NCBI GenBank assembly: GCA_019694215.1
Contig: JAIBCK010000014.1
Coordinates: forward strand, 1-48,259
Source: Thermoflexales bacterium
GTDB lineage: Bacteria; Chloroflexota; Anaerolineae; J036; Brachytrichaceae
Direction: 5' to 3'
Length of the DNA: 48,259 nucleotides
The notes below the pieces were generated by a model. The model had not been told where the DNA came from and ran no database searches. It was given only the letters and a program-made list of their open reading frames with translations. A program made the translations under genes and the position numbers. Positions 44,867 to 48,259 of the stretch are shown here, one piece after another (within the stretch, counting starts at the first letter, position 1; every line of letters begins with the position of its first letter).

Positions 44867-45088
44867 ATGACGAAGCGAACCTTTCAACCCCGCAAGCGGC
44901 GCCGTGTGCGCGTACACGGCTTCCGCGCGCGCATGGCGACCAAGGGCGGTCGCAAAGTGCTCGCGCGCCGCCGCGCGCGCGGCCGCGCCACGCTGACGAC
45001 GCTGGCCAACAATCACGTCAAGCAGGTGGATTGGAACGAGGTGTACTCGGTCGCCCGCAGCAAGCGCGGGACCGAGGGCAGCAAGTAG
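44867..45088 (+). CDS. rpmH: Ribosomal protein L34 with C-terminal extension
   Basis: 73 residues. The first 44 ([20 protein letters not shown] ... RARGRATLT) are a standard L34; about 28 further residues ([19 protein letters not shown] within them) have no counterpart in the usual 44-47-residue protein. The extension is mixed acidic/basic and reads through to TAG at 45086-45088, 8 nt before rnpA. The frame of rnpA is also open through part of this region, so a longer, overlapping rnpA as in Thermus was considered. L34 is a 50S subunit protein; the conserved rpmH-rnpA order supports the call. Confidence 0.95.
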   Translation: MTKRTFQPRKRRRVRVHGFRARMATKGGRKVLARRRARGRATLTTLANNHVKQVDWNEVYSVARSKRGTEGSK

Positions 45089-45096
45089 GCCCACGC

Positions 45097-45450
45097 ATGG
45101 CCCGCCTGGTCGCGCTCCGCGCCGCAGCGGATTTCCAGCGGGTCAGGGCCACAGGGCAGACATGGCGCGGTCGGGGCATGACGCTCAACGCCGCGCCCTG
45201 GCCCGGAGATGGAACATCCTTTCGAATCGGCCTGATTGCCAGCCGCCGCGTCGGAGGGGCTGTTGAGCGCAACCGGGCGCGCAGAATTCTGCGCGAGGCC
45301 CTGCGCCACCTCGCCCCTGATGTCGCGCCGGACTGGGATCTGGTGTTTGTCGCGCATCCTGCGTTGCTGTCGAGCAAGGCCGCATACCGGGACGCGCGAG
45401 ACGAAATCGTTTGGCTTCTGAGCAAAGCGCGAGCGCTTCGAAAGACCTGA
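45097..45450 (+). CDS. rnpA: Ribonuclease P protein component
   Basis: 117 residues. Assists the RNase P RNA in tRNA 5' maturation. The N-terminal [19 protein letters not shown] and the basic RNR motif in [20 protein letters not shown] are typical. The start at 45097 fits the family; an ATG at 45031 would overlap rpmH by 58 nt. The stop is followed by yidD after 26 nt. Confidence 0.95.
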   Translation: MARLVALRAAADFQRVRATGQTWRGRGMTLNAAPWPGDGTSFRIGLIASRRVGGAVERNRARRILREALRHLAPDVAPDWDLVFVAHPALLSSKAAYRDARDEIVWLLSKARALRKT

Positions 45451-45476
45451 GGGAGCCGGTGCGCGAAGGTGAGGGT

Positions 45477-45707
45477 ATGTCGCCTTCGACGTCCTGGCCG
45501 CGGCGCGCCCTTGTCGTGCCAATCCGCGTCTATCAGAAGACGCTCTCTCGCGCTTTTCCACCCTCCTGCCGCTTCTATCCCTCCTGCAGTGAATACACCG
45601 CCCAGGCCATTCTCAAGCACGGGCCCTTGCGCGGGATCTACCTCGGTATCAGGCGCATCCTGCGCTGTCATCCCTTTCATCCGGGCGGCTATGACCCGGT
45701 TCCCTGA
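45477..45707 (+). CDS. yidD: Membrane protein insertion efficiency factor YidD
   Basis: 76 residues from ATG 45477 (GGTGAGGG upstream). [20 protein letters not shown], then [15 protein letters not shown] and [14 protein letters not shown] are the complete family signature with three Cys. A small amphipathic membrane-associated protein thought to help YidC. An in-frame ATG at 45411 is possible but would overlap rnpA. Confidence 0.95.
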   Translation: MSPSTSWPRRALVVPIRVYQKTLSRAFPPSCRFYPSCSEYTAQAILKHGPLRGIYLGIRRILRCHPFHPGGYDPVP

Positions 45708-45718
45708 GTCTTGATTCC

Positions 45719-46894
45719 ATGACAAAACTTCGCGGTCTCTGGCTGGCCCTCCCGGCGCTGGCCCTGACGCTGAGCGCATGCGGGGCCTCTGAGCCGGCCC
45801 CCGGCGGCTTTCCCGGCCTTCTGGTCACGGACAGCAATGCCTATCTCGCCAGCAACACGCACGTCTACAAACTGTCGCTCGACACGGCGGCGGAGCAGTG
45901 GCGCTTCTCGCTGGGCAGTCCTGCGACGGTGGTCTTTGCCGGTGCGCCAGTCCGCTTCGACAAGACCATCGTGGTGGCCGGCGGCATCGGGACGGGTTTC
46001 ATCGACAACCATGTCTACGCCATCTCGGATGCGGACGGCAGCGAGGTCTGGCGCTTCAACGGCGGCGAGGCCTCGCGCGAGTATGTTGACGGCGTTGCCA
46101 CCGATGGCAAGCTGATCTACGCCGCGAATGGTGATGGCACGTTGTACGCGCTCGATCCGGCCACGTTGAGCGATGTCAACGATGCTGGCGTGGCCCGCAA
46201 GTCCCCGACCCTGGTCTGGAAGTTCAGCACCGGGAATCGCTTGTGGAGCCGGCCCCTGATCGATGGCGGGCACGTGTATCAGGCCTCGATGGATCACAAG
46301 CTGTATGCGTTGGACGCTGCCACTGGCGCGCTGTTGTGGACGTTCGACCTGGCCGGCACCCCCATCGGGGTGCGGCCCGCCATCGGCAATGGGACGCTCT
46401 ACTTTGGCGCGTTCAACAGCACGTTCTACGCCGTGGAGGCAGCGACGGGCAAGGTCAAGTGGCAGCAGAAGCTGGAGTCGTGGCTGTGGAGCGACCCGCT
46501 GCTGGACAATGGCGTGGTCTATGCCGGCGATGTCCAGGGCCGCGTCTTCGCCCTAAAGGCCGACACCGGCGAGAAGCTGTGGTGGTTCCAGATCCGCGAC
46601 GCCGTGCGCGCCCAGCCTGTGGTGGACAAGGGCACGCTCTTCGTGGCCGGGATGGACACCCAGGTCTATGCGTTGGACCTGGCCAATCTGAAGCCCGGAG
46701 CCGATGGACGGGTCGAATACAAGGACAGCAGCCGCAAGTGGAAGGATGACGTCAATCTCGGGCGTCGCATGCCCTCGACACCGGTGGCGCGCGCGAATCA
46801 GCTGTGGACGCCGCTCTTCGACGGCGACATCAAGCTGCATGTGCTGGATCAGACGACGGGCGCGAAGCTGCTGTCGTTCCAGCCGGCCAAATAG
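45719..46894 (+). CDS. PQQ-type beta-propeller lipoprotein
   Basis: 391 residues. Lipoprotein signal ending LTLSAC (Cys about 20). Six to seven propeller blades follow with the pattern of a PQQ-like/BamB domain, e.g. HVYKLSLDTAAEQWRF, LYALDAATGALLWTFDL, FYAVEAATGKVKWQQKL, VFALKADTGEKLWWFQI. Its place between yidD and yidC is unusual and suggests a role in folding or insertion of exported proteins at the membrane, by analogy with BamB. That is inference; there is no sign of an outer-membrane assembly machine here. No ribosome-binding site is evident; the start is 11 nt after yidD. Confidence 0.9.
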   Translation: MTKLRGLWLALPALALTLSACGASEPAPGGFPGLLVTDSNAYLASNTHVYKLSLDTAAEQWRFSLGSPATVVFAGAPVRFDKTIVVAGGIGTGFIDNHVYAISDADGSEVWRFNGGEASREYVDGVATDGKLIYAANGDGTLYALDPATLSDVNDAGVARKSPTLVWKFSTGNRLWSRPLIDGGHVYQASMDHKLYALDAATGALLWTFDLAGTPIGVRPAIGNGTLYFGAFNSTFYAVEAATGKVKWQQKLESWLWSDPLLDNGVVYAGDVQGRVFALKADTGEKLWWFQIRDAVRAQPVVDKGTLFVAGMDTQVYALDLANLKPGADGRVEYKDSSRKWKDDVNLGRRMPSTPVARANQLWTPLFDGDIKLHVLDQTTGAKLLSFQPAK

Positions 46895-46906
46895 GGGGAG
46901 CGCAAG

Positions 46907-47815
46907 ATGGGCTTTGATATTTTCGACTTTCTGGTCAACAACCCGCTGACCAATGCGCTGCTGGCACTCTACGGCCTGTTCGGCAACAACTTCGTTCTGG
47001 CCATCGTCGTGCTGACCATTGTCATCAAACTGAGCACGCTGCCGCTCTCATATCGGCAGCAGGTGTCATCGATGAAGATGGCCGCCCTGCAGCCCAAGAT
47101 GAAGGAGCTGCAGGAGAAGTACAAGAACGATCCACAGAAACTGATGGAGGAGCAGCGCAAGCTGGGCTTCAGCCCGCTCAGCGGGTGTCTCCCCATGCTG
47201 ATTCAGTTCCCGATCCTGATCGGCCTGTACAACGCCATCAACCGAGCACTTGCGGTGACGCCGCTCAGTCTGCTCGACCTGGGCAAGCACGTCTACGGCT
47301 TTTTGCCCAACATCTCGACGCTCGTCCCGATCAACAGCAAGTTTCTGTTCTGGGACCTCGGTCAGCCCGATCACCTGTACATTCTGCCCATCCTGCCCAT
47401 CGGGATCATCCCCGTGCTGGTGGTGCTGACGACCTGGCTGTCAAACAAAGCGATGACACCGCCGTCGACGGATCCGCAGTCGGCGCAGATGAACAACACG
47501 ATGCAGCTGATGATGCCGCTCATGTTTGGCATGTTCATGATCTCGGCCCCGGTGGGCCTGGGCATCTACTGGCTGACCTCGAACCTGCTCGGCGTTGCGC
47601 AATACTTCCTGCTCAAGCCGCGGATCGCGCATGCCAAGACGCAGCTGGCCGCAGCCAATGCGGCAAGCACTGCAGGTTCGGGCTCTGTGAGCCGCCCCGT
47701 GGCCAAGCCGAGCGAGCCCCGGCCGCTTCCGAAGTCGAAGGGTCGCGGCACGCCATCGATCGATCTCAGCAAGGCGAAGGACAAAGACAAGGACAAGGAC
47801 AAGGGCCGACGCTAG
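46907..47815 (+). CDS. yidC: Membrane protein insertase YidC/Oxa1
   Basis: 302 residues. Inserts membrane proteins, alone or with Sec. Short form without the large periplasmic domain of Gram-negatives, as in Gram-positive-type bacteria: helix 1 ALLALYGLFGNNFVLAIVVL, cytoplasmic hairpin KMAALQPKMKELQEKYKNDP, then GCLPMLIQFPILIGLYNAI and GLGIYWLTSNLLG. The C-terminal tail is rich in Lys and Asp (KDKDKDKDKGRR), fitting ribosome contact. It lacks a lipoprotein Cys at the N-terminus. GGGAG precedes the start. Confidence 0.96.
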   Translation: MGFDIFDFLVNNPLTNALLALYGLFGNNFVLAIVVLTIVIKLSTLPLSYRQQVSSMKMAALQPKMKELQEKYKNDPQKLMEEQRKLGFSPLSGCLPMLIQFPILIGLYNAINRALAVTPLSLLDLGKHVYGFLPNISTLVPINSKFLFWDLGQPDHLYILPILPIGIIPVLVVLTTWLSNKAMTPPSTDPQSAQMNNTMQLMMPLMFGMFMISAPVGLGIYWLTSNLLGVAQYFLLKPRIAHAKTQLAAANAASTAGSGSVSRPVAKPSEPRPLPKSKGRGTPSIDLSKAKDKDKDKDKGRR

Positions 47816-47843
47816 GCCGCCGACCCCGCGGAGGGAAAAGACC

Positions 47844-48259
47844 ATGCCAGCTATCGAAATCCAGGCACCCGATGTGGAAGCCGCCATCAATCAGGGTTTG
47901 GCGCAACTGCGTCTGCTGCGGGCCGAGGTCAAGATCGAGGTTGTGGATGAAGGCGCGCGTGGCGTGTTGGGCATCGGTGCCCGGCCGGCCAAGGTGCGCA
48001 TGACCCCGTATGCCGAGGTCGAGGCGCGCACGCGCGCCGCGGCCGTGACCGCGTTGAACGCGCCGCCCAAACCGATGGAGGCCCCGCCGCCTCCCCCGCC
48101 GCCGCCGCCCCCGCCTCCGGCTGCCGTTGCACCGCCCGTTGTGCAAAGCGCGCCGGCCCCGGCCACACCCGCCCAACCCCCGCGTCGCCCGCTGGCCCCG
48201 CGCGAACCACAGAAGCGCCAGGAGCGCCCCGAGCGCGCAGAGCGTCGGCCGGCCACGCC
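47844..48259 (+). CDS. jag: Jag/KhpB RNA-binding protein, 3' end outside window
   Basis: 138 residues are visible and the frame stays open to the window end. The Jag_N domain is clear: PDVEAAINQGLAQLRLLRAE and GARGVLGIGARPAKVRM. A linker with 12 consecutive prolines and Arg/Glu-rich sequence follows; the KH and R3H domains would lie beyond the end. It is the expected gene after yidC. GGAGGG lies 9 nt before the ATG. Confidence 0.92.
   Translation, partial: MPAIEIQAPDVEAAINQGLAQLRLLRAEVKIEVVDEGARGVLGIGARPAKVRMTPYAEVEARTRAAAVTALNAPPKPMEAPPPPPPPPPPPPAAVAPPVVQSAPAPATPAQPPRRPLAPREPQKRQERPERAERRPAT

Noticed and set aside
45031-45096. Longer rnpA overlapping rpmH, as in Thermus
   Set aside because: The extra 22 residues are unlike RnpA N-termini, and the start at 45097 gives a standard protein; the overlap is not needed.

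Overview
This window is a compact, GC-rich (roughly two-thirds G+C) bacterial chromosome segment, most likely from a member of the Chloroflexota (Anaerolineae-like). The grounds are inference: the gene content (a mevalonate-pathway decarboxylase, a gingipain-like C25 protease, proline/threonine-rich linkers in secreted proteins, a UPF0114 protein), an rpmH-rnpA-yidD-yidC-jag block, and a striking number of leaderless genes. It has no tRNA, rRNA, CRISPR array or transposase that I can see. It carries 44 supported protein genes, two of them cut by the window edges, packed with short gaps or overlaps.

Layout. 1-1962: a truncated HTH/ImmA-IrrE metallopeptidase gene overlapping a MazF/PemK toxin gene, which overlaps rimI. 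1907-5120: an M20 dipeptidase and an oligoendopeptidase F. 5212-9582: a partial myo-inositol catabolic operon, iolB-iolD-iolG, with a small four-helix-bundle gene lodged between iolB and iolD and bounded by 30-bp inverted repeats built from 7-bp units. 9641-11856: feoB-feoA ferrous iron uptake. 11996-12958: mevalonate-type decarboxylase. 12936-15316: a small metal-rich-looking membrane protein followed by a response regulator/histidine kinase pair. 15433-20694: lipoate ligase family protein, NAD-dependent epimerase, PH-like membrane protein, CoA-binding protein and a membrane-anchored TAP-type hydrolase. 20799-22514: formate-tetrahydrofolate ligase. 22642-25568: a P-type ATPase preceded by a recognisable yybP-ykoY (Mn2+) riboswitch. 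25632-29315: a sugar ABC importer (two permeases and a lipoprotein, no ATPase). 29489-33113: C25 protease and an LPPTG-tailed surface protein. 33222-36280: DtxR-type regulator with FeoA domain, glycosyltransferase, DNA polymerase IV. 36283-40328: an overlapping four-gene operon (rhodanese, GH3-like membrane protein, unknown, UPF0114). 40392-42800: two divergent PHP phosphoesterases and RidA. 43102-44682: an eroded histidine kinase with two intact receivers. 44867-48259: rpmH-rnpA-yidD-PQQ lipoprotein-yidC-jag, the conserved protein-insertion/RNase P block.

The most interesting signals are: (1) the four-helix-bundle gene framed by long inverted repeats inside the iol operon, which looks like a free-standing relative of 23S rRNA intervening sequences or an undescribed mini-element; (2) at least 14 genes whose -10 hexamer ends only 6-9 nt before the start codon, i.e. 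systematic leaderless transcription; (3) the manganese riboswitch that points to a metal-export role for the P-type ATPase; (4) the pseudo-histidine kinase in which the phospho-accepting His is Ser and the ATP-binding boxes are gone while both receiver domains are intact; (5) an L34 protein with a long C-terminal extension.
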